NCBI GenBank assembly: GCA_028023455.1 | Contig: JAQFVV010012416.1 | Coordinates: forward strand, 7,879,967 to 7,943,966 | Reading direction: 5' to 3' | DNA length: 64,000 nt | Source of the DNA: Epiperipatus broadwayi | Taxonomy: Eukaryota; Onychophora; Udeonychophora; Euonychophora; Peripatidae | Shown here: positions 49,090 through 62,491 of the stretch, piece after piece | Layout of the letters: every line of letters starts with the position of its first letter | How positions within the stretch are numbered: the first letter of the stretch is position 1 | Made by a program: the position numbers and the translations under genes | Notes under the pieces: generated by a model | Seen by the model: only the letters and a program-made list of their open reading frames with translations | The model's database searches: none | Told to the model about the DNA's origin: nothing

Positions 49090-50381
<1,292 letters not shown>

Positions 50382-51647
50382 GACTAAAAGGCCTGATGTA
50401 TACTATTTTCAAATTTTCCACAAGTGTTGAGAAAATAGATCTTGCTTACTTTAACTATATAACTCTCTAGTGTATAAAGTACTAAAAATATTTTTCTTTG
50501 ATATTTTTTCAATTTACATAATTATATACCCATCTACCTACCAATTATTGTTTTTCAGCCCTGAGCTTTTATATATATAAAATTTTCACTTATTTAAAAA
50601 TTGTTCAGTTTTTTACATAAGTTGAAGATCCAGACTGAATATTATTACTTAAAAATGAGATATTTTTAGCTAGCAAAAAAACAACATATGTAGAGAGCAT
50701 ATCTAAAATATATTTTATAATTGTAATGAGATTTTGAAACAGTTCGTTTTTATATATCAATTTTTACTTACATTTATTTATTTTACAGGTTTTCTATAGC
50801 AATCAACGTATATTTAACTTTCAAATTAATCTCATCCTTGTCTAACAGATACATATCTTTTTTTTTTTTTAATGTTATGACAAAATAATTAAATTCAGTG
50901 GATTTAATGAGCATTAATTAGTATTAACTATATTTAGAGAAACTTTCATTATATTATACATCTAACGTATATGCTGATTTCTTTTAAATATAATTACAGC
51001 TTTTCTTAACATACTTTTTTAAAAAATCATTACAAGAAAAGGCACTAAGATAAAGTGAAAGAATGTAGTTTCATTACCTTACATTTTATTATAGAAGATG
51101 AACAATTCAATAAACGATTTGTTTCTGACTGCATCAGTCTCAACTAGATGCTAAATGTACAAAATCTTAAAGATGGCATAACATTTTGAACATTATTTCT
51201 TTTAAAAATATATGTGCGTAAAATCTCAATTATAAAATATATGTCAAATATAATTAAAAATCAAATTTTAAAAGCCGTTTAAAAATCACTCACATAATCT
51301 CATGAGAATATTCGCTAAAAAATAACATTTTTTTTTTTAATAAATAAATTTCTATATAACACTTAAAATGTAGTCTTTAATAAGAAATCATTATTTTTGG
51401 AACAAAAACATTGTAATAATAATCATGCAAACATATCAAAATTGAAAAATCATCAAATCGGTTTTAAAAACTGAAAAATATGCAGAAAAAAAAAGTACAC
51501 TTGTTATACTTTAAAATTATATTTGCAAATATTTAATTAAATACGTTATTTGTAAAAATGTTTTTAATATTTTATAAAATATTATGTAATTATGGATATA
51601 CTCTTATTTTTCTTCTTTACTTTCTTTGCATTTTTTTCATTTTTCAT
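50382..51647. other. AT-rich spacer, nothing recognised
   Basis: No gene or element recognised. Confidence 0.4.
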
Positions 51648-51909
51648 ATATATTGCTTATAATAATTCCTCTCATATACACTTTAATGCAAAAAATTTTT
51701 TTTAAATTTCCTGACAGTTTCGACTCTCCAGCAGTCTTCATCAGAGTGTTCTCAATTTGGTCTACCTTTTAAAAGGTAGAGGAAGAGCAAATTGAGAACA
51801 CTTTGATGAAGACTGCTGGACAGTTGAAACTGTCAGGAAAATGAAGACGTTTTATTAAAAAAAAATTGCATTGAAGTGTATATGGGAGGAGTTAGTATAA
51901 GCAATATAT
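51648..51909. mobile_element. ~260-bp palindrome with hammerhead-like PLE-type motif
   Basis: Arms: 'tatattgcttataat', 'cctgacagtttcgactctcc', 'agcagtcttcatcagagtgt' and 'tctcaatttg' face their complements at 51790-51909, around a centre at about 51770 ('ccttttaaaagg'). Each arm, read on the strand where it says CTGATGA or TTGATGA, continues with a stem-loop and GAAAC, then TGTCAGG. This order is found at ends of PLEs that carry hammerhead ribozymes. An extra A lies between the first box and stem II. Confidence 0.75.
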
Positions 51910-54251
51910 ATAATTATGGATATTTTATATAGAATATTTTCTAAGCTGATCTGATTTTAGAATCTAAGTTGAGGTAAGGGAGAAATGTATAGAAAACTTG
52001 AAAAAATGTTCAGGCATCTGACTTACTTAACTTTTTTTTTCAAGTAATCCATACACTGCAAACCTAATAACCATAGAATTACTGATGAATAAATGAATAT
52101 TTAATTAATTTAACTAGAAGATAAGACAGAGACAGAAACCTGGTCAAAATTTTGAAGAAATTGAAAAATCTAGTACATATTTTTCTTTCATTATTCATTT
52201 TTGTTGTAGAATCAGTGACTAAAATAAATTTTATTTTTACACACACATATAAAATCTTTTAATTATTACATAAAAATTTTAATAGGCTATTTATTTGTAA
52301 CTTACATTTAGAAAGTTGTGATCTTTCATTTTTATACATATAGCATCATGTCTGATTTAACCCACAACAACTACAATATGGTACAGTAACGTTTAGACTA
52401 CAAGCAATATCTCATACAATTTCTAATGCAACCACTTGTTTTATAAAAATATCATTTCCAATTATATTTTTTATTATAAGCATTATTTATAATATGTATT
52501 AAAATGCTTGTATAAAAAGTAAAAAATTATAGCTGTAAAATTATAAAAAGGGAGAAATAAAATTATTTTTGTTTACTAGATTAAGTTGATTGCCTTTTTA
52601 CTATAAGTTATTATAATGAAATAAATTAGCTTTTTATTATTGTTGCCATTAGTTACTACAACTTTTATAATTTTAGTTTCAAAAAGTAGAGAACAATACC
52701 ATCATTTGAAAAAGATGGAAAAAGTTTACAACCATTTAGAGCTACAAGAATTATAATTTACCACTCCACCTGAAAAGAATGACATGATATTTATATTAAG
52801 CAAGCTAAATGCAAACTAATTTGATTTCTGGAAAATAGAGACATGGTTAGGAAAGTTTAGAAAAGTACTGAGAGAGGTACTTGTTCAATTTAAAAATAAT
52901 ATAAAATTAAAACATTTGGAAACTGGTAATTATATAATATATCATGTGTAGCTGTTAAGAGTCTTAAAATAATTAGAATACTAAGTTAAAAGTAGTCCTA
53001 ATTTGAGTTTAACTCTTCTGTACATTCGCAGATTTCATTGTTTTTTTCTGGTGAGATATTGTAAGCTTTCAACTTTTGATTCAAATATTAAACAATTATT
53101 CTATATGAGAATTCAATAAATTTAATTTGCTTTGATAGTAATATATGTTTGTAAATGAATAAATATTAAAAAATTTTATTTGAACATTGCCAATTTTTTA
53201 AAAAATGCTATTTTAAATGATAACAAAAGATATCTACATGATTGAATGCTTGGAAAAGTATAATAACTTTAGAAAATGAACAAACTCTTTTTAGTTGAAG
53301 TTTGTATTTAGAATGTGCATGAATAAATATAACCTTAGTATTATTGGTTGTGAGAAAAATAATTAATTACTCAAACTGAAGAAAAGATTGTAAACTGTAT
53401 TAAATAACTCGATAGTTAAAAGTTTTAATTAGGTATGAAGAGAACAAGTTTAAAATAATTGTTTTTTTTAAAATATTATTTCCAACATAAAAGTAATATA
53501 AACAAAGGTCATTTAGTAGAAAGTAAATATTTTAAATATTTCTTAATATTTATAAAATCTTCAATATTGAAAATAATTTGTTTTAGAAAAATATCGTATG
53601 TGAAAACTGTATGATCAGTGTGATCAGAATGTCTTTTATTTAATAAATCTATCAAATTCTGCTTTAAAATTGTAAACTTGTTTTTAATTATTATAATATT
53701 ACAAATTATCCTAATATGGTATCATTTTCATAAGGTGAGATAAGTAGACCATCATTTTTTTTGTTAATATTATGTTAAATGTTATTCACTTATATTTTTA
53801 AAAATAACATATGTACATATAAAATAAGAATATAATTTATACTTTTGATTTTTAATAATTATTACACAAATATTATTTAAAAATAATCATAAATATTAAT
53901 AAACTTCATGCCAAAAATAATGTTTTTATTTATTCCAAAAACATTCACAAAACAATCTTGCAAATACCTCTGAGTATCCATAATGTAAAAGTCAATCTAA
54001 GAGAAAAAGGCAGTCTTAAAACTTTTTATTCCATTGTTAAACAATTTTAATGGCTTCTGTTGCTTTTAAATTAAAAAATGAATACATTTTTGATTTTAAT
54101 TGGAAATTTTAACTTTTTTAAAAAAATCATTACTAAAACTATATTGTAATCAAACTTCACTTAATACATATGATTTTACTTTAAATTGATTTGGCACTTA
54201 TAGTTTATATATAATACTATATATTTCTGCATTAAGTTAATATGTATACTA
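51910..54251. other. AT-rich spacer, nothing recognised
   Basis: 52680-52900 is slightly purine-rich and less AT-rich but gives no readable motif. 53220-53340 loosely resembles 8240-8330. No gene recognised. Confidence 0.35.
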
Positions 54252-54254
54252 CTA

Positions 54255-54298
<44 letters not shown>
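54252..54298. repeat. TA/TG dinucleotide microsatellite
   Basis: About 12 TA units followed by about 11 TG units. Confidence 0.95.
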
Positions 54299-54408
54299 TC
54301 AATAAAGCACTAATTAACTTAAAATATGAACACATTATTTTGTTAAGAAGTTTTTGATTTTTGTATTATTTGAAAACATTTTTTTTAAAAAAAAAGTTTA
54401 ACAACTTC

Positions 54409-55000
54409 ATATTGTAAACTTTATTCTAACTTAAATAAAGCTTACAATTGAAATTAAGAAAATCACATTCATTACTTAAAACATATTAAAGTTCTAAGAA
54501 TAATTTTTAAATCTGACATCAAAATATTGAAAAATTTCCTACCCAGTGATTCATATGTAAGAAACTGGGTCACTTATCTAAAATATTTTAGGGTCCAATC
54601 ACTTTAGGAATGATTTTTTAAAAATGTACAAAATTTCAATAAATTATATTGAATTTAAATTTATTAAACCTTGATTTTAAAATGTTATTATAACTTTAAG
54701 TTGAAACCAAAAAAATCTATATACTGCTCTCTTGTGATCTTTACTTAAAATATATTAAAGCTTTAAAAATCAATTGTAAATTTTATATTAAAATATTCAA
54801 AATTTTTCCACTCATAGGTCCAAATTTAAGAAATTAAGTCACTTACTTAAAATATTACAGTTTCATATTGCTTTACCTTGTATTTCTTTCTTTATGTACC
54901 AACTTTGAACTAATTCTATTGAATTTAAAATTATTAAAGCTCGATTTTAAAATTTTATTCTAGCTTAAATAACAAAAATGATTACAATAGTTTACAAATG
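54409..55000 (+). repeat. Tandem repeat of ~267-bp unit, about 2.2 copies
   Basis: 'tttattctaacttaaataa' (54419), 'ttattataactttaagtt' (54684) and 'ttttattctagcttaaataa' (54953) start three successive units. Internal landmarks 'ttacttaaaa.atattaaag', 'aagaaa.t..gtcactta', 'attgaattta.a.ttattaaa' recur at the same offsets. Units are well diverged, so the duplication is old. Confidence 0.75.
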
Positions 55001-55434
55001 AACATACAAACAGATATTGTAACTTAAATAAAAGCATTTAAAAAGAATTCACAAGAAATGCATGAGTATGATATATTGTGTCATACTATTCTTTGTGTCA
55101 AGGAGCCCAAAATTAATTTATTCATTGAAATTTGTGATTTTTAGGTGTATATAAACATTGATTAAAAAACAAAAGATAAAAACTACAAACATTTTTAATT
55201 ACAAATCATTCACCAGTTTACATCTAATCAAATCTAGATCTAAAGTTCCCCATAGATAAGCATTACTTCTGTAGCAAAATTATTTAAAAGTCCAATCTGC
55301 TTAAATAATCACACAAACATACAAATTTTATAATGAAGTTCATTAAAGAGAGAGTCTTTTTTATGTAATGAAACTATTTTTGTATTTGATTAAATTATTA
55401 TTTAAATGATTTGTAATAATTAAAAAAAGCAAGT

Positions 55435-55545
55435 CATATATAATGTGACATTACTTTTAATAAACTTGTAGTTACAAAAATTCAATACAGAGAGCATACC
55501 AAGAGCTTGTTTGAGCTGTTAGTACGTTCTCTGTATTGCATTAAA
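55435..55545. mobile_element. Family C fragment
   Basis: Carries 'gcaagtcatatataatgtga', a diverged 'aaacttgtagttacaaaaa', then 'atacagagagcatacc' and closes with 'tacgttctctgtatt'. These are the linking and terminal parts of family C brought together; the unit interior is missing. Confidence 0.75.
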
Positions 55546-56354
55546 TGATTTGTGAATATTTTGTGTGTTGTTATTGATTTTTCCTTACTCAGCTTTGTAT
55601 ATCTGATAGATATTCATATTTATATTTTGTTTCTATTTCATTTTAAATTAAAACTGTAATAACAAATTTAATTCAGAAAACAAGGTTGAATGTGTTTGCC
55701 ATATTTGATCAATGTGAGTTGTTGCTAGTGGAAAACAGACTGCAAGTCTTATGTCATACGATTTAAGTATTAATTATTTTGTCCAATTTAAAATTTGGAA
55801 ATTATTATATTATTAATAGAAGTGGGGATAAAATAATTACATTTGTTTAACATGTTTATAAAACAAATTTCATTTAGATCCCTGTTTTTCAACCCAGACA
55901 TTGCCTGTAGGCTTTATTGCAAATTAAGGGGCAATAAGCTCTAATTTCTATTTTGGGAGATGAATTAAACATTTTCTGGATGATTTAGCAATGACTGAAT
56001 ATTTTTTTTGCAATCTGGCTTTATGCTATATATTTATAATTATGTATATCTAATGTTAATTAAGTTCATATTGAATATAATGCCATAATGTATTAATGAT
56101 GATAACTCTATTGATGAGACTCATCAAGGAAATAATACTAACCCATTGTAATGTCTTATATAGTACACTACATTTTCTTTGGTGGTTTTTATTCTGGCAA
56201 AAGAAAATTATTGATTTATTTGTGACTACATTGATAATATCAGACATATTTTCTTAGCGTTTCATAATTATATTGAACTGTACATTTTTTTAACATCATA
56301 TTGCTGCCACTTTAGTAATGTAATTATAAATTTATTTAAACGCACATTGATTAT
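55546..56354. other. AT-rich spacer, nothing recognised
   Basis: A small inverted repeat 'gcttattgcaaatt.agggg' with 'caataagct' lies near 55912-55941. No gene recognised. Confidence 0.4.
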
Positions 56355-56498
56355 GTAAATAATATTCATTAAGGCTGTAGCCTCAAGCACATCTTTTCTT
56401 CAAATGAGTAAGCTTGTGGTTTTAAGACCTGTAGAGGTCCCTACTATCGCATTTTATACCATGTGCTTGAGGCTACAGCCTTAATGATATTATTTAGT
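56355..56498. mobile_element. 144-bp TIR element (MITE-like)
   Basis: Terminal inverted repeats of about 37 bp ('taaataatattcattaaggc' then 'tgtagcctcaagcacat', and the matching right end) flank a 68-bp non-palindromic centre. The inner 25 bp of the arms are identical. It lies about 190 bp before the hAT remnant. Confidence 0.85.
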
Positions 56499-57309
56499 AA
56501 TGTAAGTAAAACATTAACAAATTAAAAATTATAGTAGTTTAGTTTCCTTTTTGCTAAAAAAAATATATTTACACTTTAATAAATATTTTCATATTTTTAA
56601 TTTAATTTACTCACAATGTACAATTTTTATATATTGTTTTACAAATTTATATAAAATCTATTTTTTAGGAATTAAAACAAAGATTATGTCAGAGAAAGGA
56701 AAACGCCATCAATATTCAATTGAATATTTAAAATTAGATTTCATTGCTTCACCTAGTAATGAGCAATTGGCAATCAACTATTTATACCAGTAAGTTTTTC
56801 AAATATGATAGTGAAACCTTCAAAAAAGAAGGAGTATTTAATTAGGAATCATGCCAAGAAGAAAAATAAAAGAGAATCATAGTGAATTTATTTAAAAATT
56901 CAGCAGCTGACTAAGGCCTTAGGATTTCATAAAAATCGTAAGAAAATGGGATAAAATACATAATATTAGGAAGGGGAAGGTGGAATGATAATATCATTTG
57001 TTCACGAAATTTTAAATACTATGACCACAATAAATATAAATAACACTATTTCTTAATTCCTTTGAGCAATAATACTGTTTTTAGACAAATTAATGAGATG
57101 GCTAATTAAAATGAAGAATAACTGCCAATATCTGCAGAGCACTGAATTTGTTTACAATTTCATGAAAGTATAGTTTATGATAATAAAGCAATGTTATTGT
57201 CTGTGTAAAATACTTAATAATGACAAAATAATTGATGAAATGTTATTTGCAAAATCTTTAACTGCAGACACTAAGGGTGCATCCACTTTTAATGTTGAAA
57301 CACATTTTT

Positions 57310-57960
57310 TGATACTTACATATTAGTCCAGCAGTGATGAAAGTCACAGGCACAAACAAATTTGTATATAAACCAAATTAAACACATTTCCAATCTTCTA
57401 AAAAGGAAATGAATTCATTTTTTAATTGAATATTGGATAATATTCTGATGAGGATAAAGTTATTAGTCAAAATGTTGGTTTTGCTGCTAATTTTACACCT
57501 TGTTCAGATTTGTCGACAGAGAGTAGTCATTATAACGAAATGTAATTCCGAGGTAAGAAAGTTCAGTCCACAACAGTGATGGTAAAAAAAACCATTTTGC
57601 ACAGTTATATATATATATATATACACACACTATTGGAGGGGGGCGGATTATCACTTTAAAATAAATTCAGACTGTTAATATACTTGTTGGAATATCATTT
57701 CTCACAAAAAAAATGTAAATGTGTGTTTGTTTCATTTCCATAAATGAAGTTATAGGTGGTCATTTTTCAAAATAAAAAATATTTATATTTAGATTGTGGA
57801 AGATATAATTTTTCACAAAAAACGTAAATGCGTGTTAGTAGACATAATGGTAGACATGTTTGTATCATTTTCAATTAATAAAATTATAGATTGTCTTTTT
57901 TTTTTTTTTCAAATAAATAATGTATGTGAAATTTCAGCCAGGCTAATATAAAAGTATACA
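57310..57960. repeat. Insert inside the hAT remnant, with internal duplication
   Basis: Unrelated DNA between two hAT blocks that should be nearly adjacent. A stretch with 'cacaaaaaa..gtaaatg.gtgtt' and 'tcatttccataaatgaagtt' (57700-57770) recurs diverged at about 57815-57910. A TA/CA run next to 'ggaggggggcgg' lies at 57607-57645. At about 57451 'CTGATGAGGATAAAGTTATT' then 'AGTCAAAATG' looks like a decayed PLE-end motif. Confidence 0.5.
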
Positions 57961-58410
57961 ATTTTTTAATGAAAAAGATATACTATTTTCTACCATTCTT
58001 GTTTGTGCTACTGATGGAGAACCAGCAGTATTAGATAGACAGTGTGGATTTATTACTTTATTAAAACAAGAAATTCCTAAGGCTTTTCAATATCCTGCAT
58101 TTTACACTAATAACATTTAGTAGCCGAAAGATTGAGCGATGGGCTAAACCAATCAATTCGGGATTAATAAAATCAAAATACATTTTTAAATAACCATTTG
58201 TGTTTGTTATTGCATGTATGGGTTAAATGGTTGATCTCAAAAGATTTTTCCATATGTTCGATGGAAAATTAATTTTCTAAATACAATTTATATCAAATTA
58301 CTTTTAATATCAAAATATTGTGGAATGTCGTAGCTTATTTGTCAGACATACGTAAAAAAATGTAGTGAAATTCTGTTAAAACTGCAAGATAACACTATTA
58401 ATCTGTCAAA

Positions 58411-58507
58411 TGTTGGTGGTCGAGTGGTTAGCACAGCTGCCTTTTTGTCCCGGGTTAGCTGGTTCGCTTTCCGGCCGATGCTATGAGACATGGAGGGAAA
58501 AAAACAA
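58411..58507 (+). mobile_element. Short tRNA-derived SINE (family S), copy 5, nested in hAT
   Basis: Plus-strand copy: 'tggtggtcgagtggttagc' (A-box region), 'ctggttcgctttcc' (B-box region), 'ggccgatgctatgagacatg' and a short poly(A). Target-site duplication 'attaatctgtcaaa' (58397-58410) and 'attaatcttgtcaaa' (58509-58523), differing by one base. It interrupts the hAT remnant, so it inserted after that element arrived. Confidence 0.88.
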
Positions 58508-59022
58508 TATTAATCTTGTCAAAATTAAGAGCTCATAATTTTTTTTTTTTTTAAAAAGTCTCTCTGTACAAATAATATGACTATTTCCATAATTAAAAAC
58601 ATTAAGTTCAAAAAATATCAAGAATACCGATTTGGAGATGTATTGCACATACTTAAAAAATCGTAAAAAATTGATATTAAAGATCTAAAAAAGTAATAAT
58701 TCCAGATTGGTTTATTAACTCTTTTAATGTGAATGTAAATATAACGTCGGCACATTTGCAAGAAAGTTTGGCCGATTTGCAAAATGATGTTGAAGCCAAA
58801 ATTTATTATACACAAAATAATATAGAAACATTTTACTTAAAAATAGAAATGAATTTAAAACGCTATAGAATGGCAGTAAATTGCTAATTATGCCATTTCC
58901 AACTTCTTATTTCATAGAAAAGGGATTTGGCGTTGTTTCTCAGCTGTTGACCATTCAAAAAATCGTTTACAAATAATTCAAAAAGATAATTTAAGATTAT
59001 TCTTACCTAGTTTTGAATCAAA

Positions 59023-60282
59023 TAGATCGCTTTCATCAATCTTTAAAATTCACATTAATAATAATTATTTATCGTTAGTCGTTAATTTTAGAGTTGTATA
59101 TTGTTTTTGCTAAATCTCTATTTTAAGTTAAATAAATAAATGACTTAGCAAGATTTTTTTTATATATATAAAACATAAAAAAAAGACACATAAAAGAATA
59201 CTTGATAGATTTTTAGAAGTGGCTATTTTATGCCCCGATATTTTTAAAGAAGGCGATAACTCTGAAAAAGTTGAGAAATACTGATCTAGATGAAAATTTT
59301 GTTGTCTTATTGTATGAGCATCTAAATAAAGGGTAAAACCTGCTCGAATCATCATCAATTGGAAACCTAGTAATTTATGTCTTCTTTTTTCGTATTTTTT
59401 TGTAAGGAAATAGGAGACGTCCTTTAATTATAAAGTGTGTTCGTTAAAGACTTTTTTATTTATCTTTATATGCTTAATAATAATTAAAACAAAATAAAAA
59501 TTAAACTATTCTAGTATAATATTTTAAGATATTGCAGAAATTTAATTAATGTAATAGGTTTTTTTTTTTTTTATATCGCCTATTTAAAAAAAAAAAAAAA
59601 AGTGTAATATATAAAACAAAAAGCTTGAAGATTTTCTATTCTCAGTTGCGCCTTCTAATCTAATTAGAAACTATTTTATTTATAGAAAACCAGCAAGAGT
59701 GCGCTATGTGTTCTCAAACGTAGTATTCTTCGCAATCTGATTATCAATAGGAGTTATTTTTATGCATAAAAAAGTAATTGTTTTATAATTAAACAATTTC
59801 TTGAATCAAAAGCTACTATATTTAAATTCAAATAGATCTAGTAGACGGTATATTAATGGTCATTATATAATTGTAAAATTCACTTAGGAAATGTTTTTTA
59901 TCCAATTTTGTAAAGATTAATATTAAAGTCAATAATAGAATTGAATAATAATACCATTGTGTGTGTATATATATATAAGATTTTTCAATATCAGAAATTA
60001 AATAGAGATAACTAAGCCGATTTTTAGAATATACGGTAGCCTCGAGAGGAATTTTTTCTATTAAAATATGAAAACTGCTTGACAAATTGATCTTCAATTT
60101 CTTTCTCTCTTGAGATGTTTCACTTTTATATTTTTACATATATAAATCTCCAAAGTAGAGAATGAAAACTCCATTTAGACTGCATTTCAAAACTCACTAA
60201 ATATTGACACCAATTGTAAGCTTTAAATGTAAAAATACATATATATATAAAATGCAAGTAATAATTTTAAATAGAAAATTTA
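59023..60282. other. AT-rich spacer, nothing recognised
   Basis: T and A homopolymers at 59561-59602. Minus-strand frames at 59128 and 59828 show no known motif. Confidence 0.4.
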
Positions 60283-60470
60283 GCCTTGTATTTAAAATAA
60301 CATAATTTATAATATTGCTAGTAAAATATTATTTATATATATAATATTTAAATACATGTATATTTTCTGTACTAAACAAAAGTTAACCTTGTATTTGTAT
60401 ATAATATTGCTAGTAAAAACATTATTTATATATATAATATTTAAATACATGTATATTTTCTATACTAAAC
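60283..60470 (+). repeat. Two-unit direct repeat
   Basis: 'ccttgtattt' ... 'atattgctagtaaaa.a' ... 'ttatttatatatataatatt' and 'taaatacatgtatattttct' occur twice, about 95 bp apart (60283-60376 and 60387-60470), nearly identical. It ends at the target site of the next SINE. Confidence 0.85.
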
Positions 60471-60482
60471 TTAATGTAAATG

Positions 60483-60586
60483 TCAAGCATTGGTGGTCGA
60501 GAGGTCAGCGACAGCTGCTTTACAGACGTTTGTCCCGGGTTGGCGGGTTCGCTTCCCGGCCGATGCTATGACACATAAGAAAAAAA
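60483..60586 (+). mobile_element. Short tRNA-derived SINE (family S), copy 6
   Basis: The cleanest copy. Acceptor-like ends GCATTGG and CCGATGC pair with one wobble; 'tggtggtcgagaggtcagcg' (A-box region) and 'gcgggttcgcttcccgg' (B-box region) are intact; the 3' part is only 'tatgacacataag' plus poly(A). A perfect 16-bp target-site duplication (aaacttaatgtaaatg) lies at 60467-60482 and 60587-60602. Likely recent and possibly from an active family. Confidence 0.92.
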
Positions 60587-60609
60587 AAACTTAATGTAAA
60601 TGGGACTTG

Positions 60610-60745
60610 AACTCAGTTGATTCAGCACGAAATACGTATATTGGAGATCATTTATCTTTTTCGCTTGCATAGTCATGTGTATCAGTTGTATAAATAAGAT
60701 GGAATGGACAGCTGCAAGGAAGTTGAAAGTCTAAGGACAAGTCCT
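60610..60745 (-). repeat. Hairpin family B, single-arm fragment
   Basis: 'gaactcagttgattcagcac' then 'gaaatacgtatattggagat' and 'catttatctttttcgc' and 'aagttgaaagtct' follow the end of the right arm of family B. No left arm. Confidence 0.7.
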
Positions 60746-61936
60746 TTCTAATATATATTGTACCCTTGCGCTTATACAATCTAACCAAAAGACTCTCCGG
60801 CTAACTAGCCATAAATATAATAATCTATAGTCGAATTATGTAAATGATAACTATTAAAGATAAGCATTATTATAACTAGCTCAAAATGCATTCCTAACGT
60901 ATAATATCTAACAAAATTAACATTTCATAATAATTAAATATAATAAATTAACCAAGTTCAAATATAATAATAATTATAATAATAATAAATAATCAGGATT
61001 CAAATTAAATGCTTATCTTATCTTTTATACTAACAATTTAAATTACAACTAGCTCATTAATTGCAATTAAAATGTGGTTCGAATGAAATACTAATAAAAT
61101 TATGAAAAACTCTTAACATGAGACATTCAACATGATACATTGGTTTAACATTGAGGATATATCCTCAATAGCATAAGAATATTACCCCTACTTAATTGAT
61201 ATAACAAAACTACCTCGTAATATCCTCATGTTTTAAAACACACATGGAATAATCCTAATTTAAAGACGTACTACATTTATTATGAAAACAATAAACCAAT
61301 TATGAATCTTTAACAAAAATAACATTAAAATTAACATTAACTAAAATTTCGATCTATCATCAATTCATACAACTCTATAATTATTTAAAGGTTCATTTTC
61401 TAACTATAATAAGAAACAAATTATTAAATATAATGAGGGATTTTACATATATTTAACTGCCCTCACAAAAAAACAACAGGCAACTAGAATATTTTAACGA
61501 TTCTTTTAAAAAAATCATACATCTATTTAGCTATCAATACTTTTCAATAACGCATAAATAAAACCATAAGTTCTTATAAAACATCATATAATCTTTTATT
61601 TCTTATGTGGCATTCACAAAAAAATATTATATTCTCACTATGATTGCAATATTATATTTAAAATTGGCATTGGATAATTTTCATAACCACCAATAATTAT
61701 ACAATTATAATAATATATATTTATTAACCATGTGCAATAATAATATTCCAAATAATCTTTGTAAATCATGTGTGTGGCTACAAAGACTTAATTAAAGAAA
61801 ACACTCAGATAAATCAAACTCTCAAGACAATATAAGTTAAAAAACATTAATAAATTTTATAATAATTTAATAATACTATGCTGATAACACTATAATATTA
61901 TAAACTTAAATATTTGCAATATAAAATAACATATAG
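60746..61936. other. AT-rich spacer, nothing recognised
   Basis: Very AT-rich with AAT-like runs near 60965-60990. No gene recognised. Confidence 0.4.
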
Positions 61937-62122
61937 GGAGTTTGAACTCAGACTTTCTCATGACCCTCAAATATCCATGCTATCTCATACTGTCGACACA
62001 CTTGATCACATACATGTTGAAAAGATAAATAATCACATGTGTGTGACCAAGTGTGTCAGCAATATGAGATAGCATGGATAGTTGAGAGTCATGGGAAAGT
62101 CTGCATTCAAACCCCCTATATA
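61937..62122. mobile_element. ~185-bp hairpin related to family B
   Basis: 'tttgaactcagactttctca' faces 'gggaaagtctgcattcaaac', and 'tatccatgctatctcatact' faces 'aatatgagatagcatggata'. The loop 'aaaagataaataatcacatg' resembles the family B subterminal stretch. A minimal version of the family. Confidence 0.78.
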
Positions 62123-62243
62123 TGACATATTGGAGTGCTGGTATAAAAAAGCCTATACTATAGAAAAAAAATTATATATTAAATATAAAATAACATAAAA
62201 ATTTAATTAAAATTAAAATATTTACAAAAGAAAAACAATAAAA

Positions 62244-62491
62244 TAACTAGCCATTAAGCTAATGCACATGCGCTGTGTGGATTTTTAAATTATAAATGAA
62301 TACTTTCACTTTCCAAACACAAGATAAAGTCTTTATGAAAAGATAGATTGGATCATCTATCTTTTTGACCCCAACATTTATGTATGGGCAAATCTTTTTA
62401 TAAAGACTTTATTGTGTATTTGGAAAGTGAAAGTATTCATTTATAGTTTAAAAATCACAAAGACTATGTGCATTAGCTTAATGGCTAATTA
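62244..62491. mobile_element. Hairpin element family E, complete ~248-bp copy
   Basis: 'taactagccattaagctaat' with 'gcacatgcgct' at the left faces 'tgtgcattagcttaatggct' at the right. Pairing continues through 'aatgaatactttcactttcc' against 'ggaaagtgaaagtattcatt' and 'ataaagtctttatgaaaaga'. It marks the empty site for the TA-flanked transposon found in the relative at 43.9 kb. Confidence 0.85.

Larger units (their letters stand above)
56685..59022 (+). pseudogene. hAT transposase remnant, ZBED5/SCAND3-like
   Basis: Decayed plus-strand copy of the hAT transposase type that gave rise to ZBED5/SCAND3-like proteins. Read in order, across frames: an N-terminal start MSEKGKRHQYSIEYLKLDFI (56685); BED-finger-region VKPSKKKEYLIRNHAKKK (about 56805); a QFHES block and LLFAKSLTADTKGASTFNVE (about 57150-57300); CATDGEPAVLDRQCGFITLL (about 57997); IPDWFINSF (58699); and the dimerisation-domain block PFPTSYFIEKGFGVVSQLLT followed by RLQIIQKDNLRLFLPSF (58890-59020). 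Frameshifts and stops lie throughout. The block order is interrupted by about 650 bp of unrelated DNA (57310-57960) and by a SINE (58411-58507), and the middle of the catalytic domain is missing. Terminal repeats were not found. Confidence 0.85.

Noticed and set aside
57451-57481. Hammerhead motif inside the hAT insert
   Set aside because: It has CTGATGA and an AGTCAAAATG stretch, but stem II does not pair well and the GAAAC box is changed.
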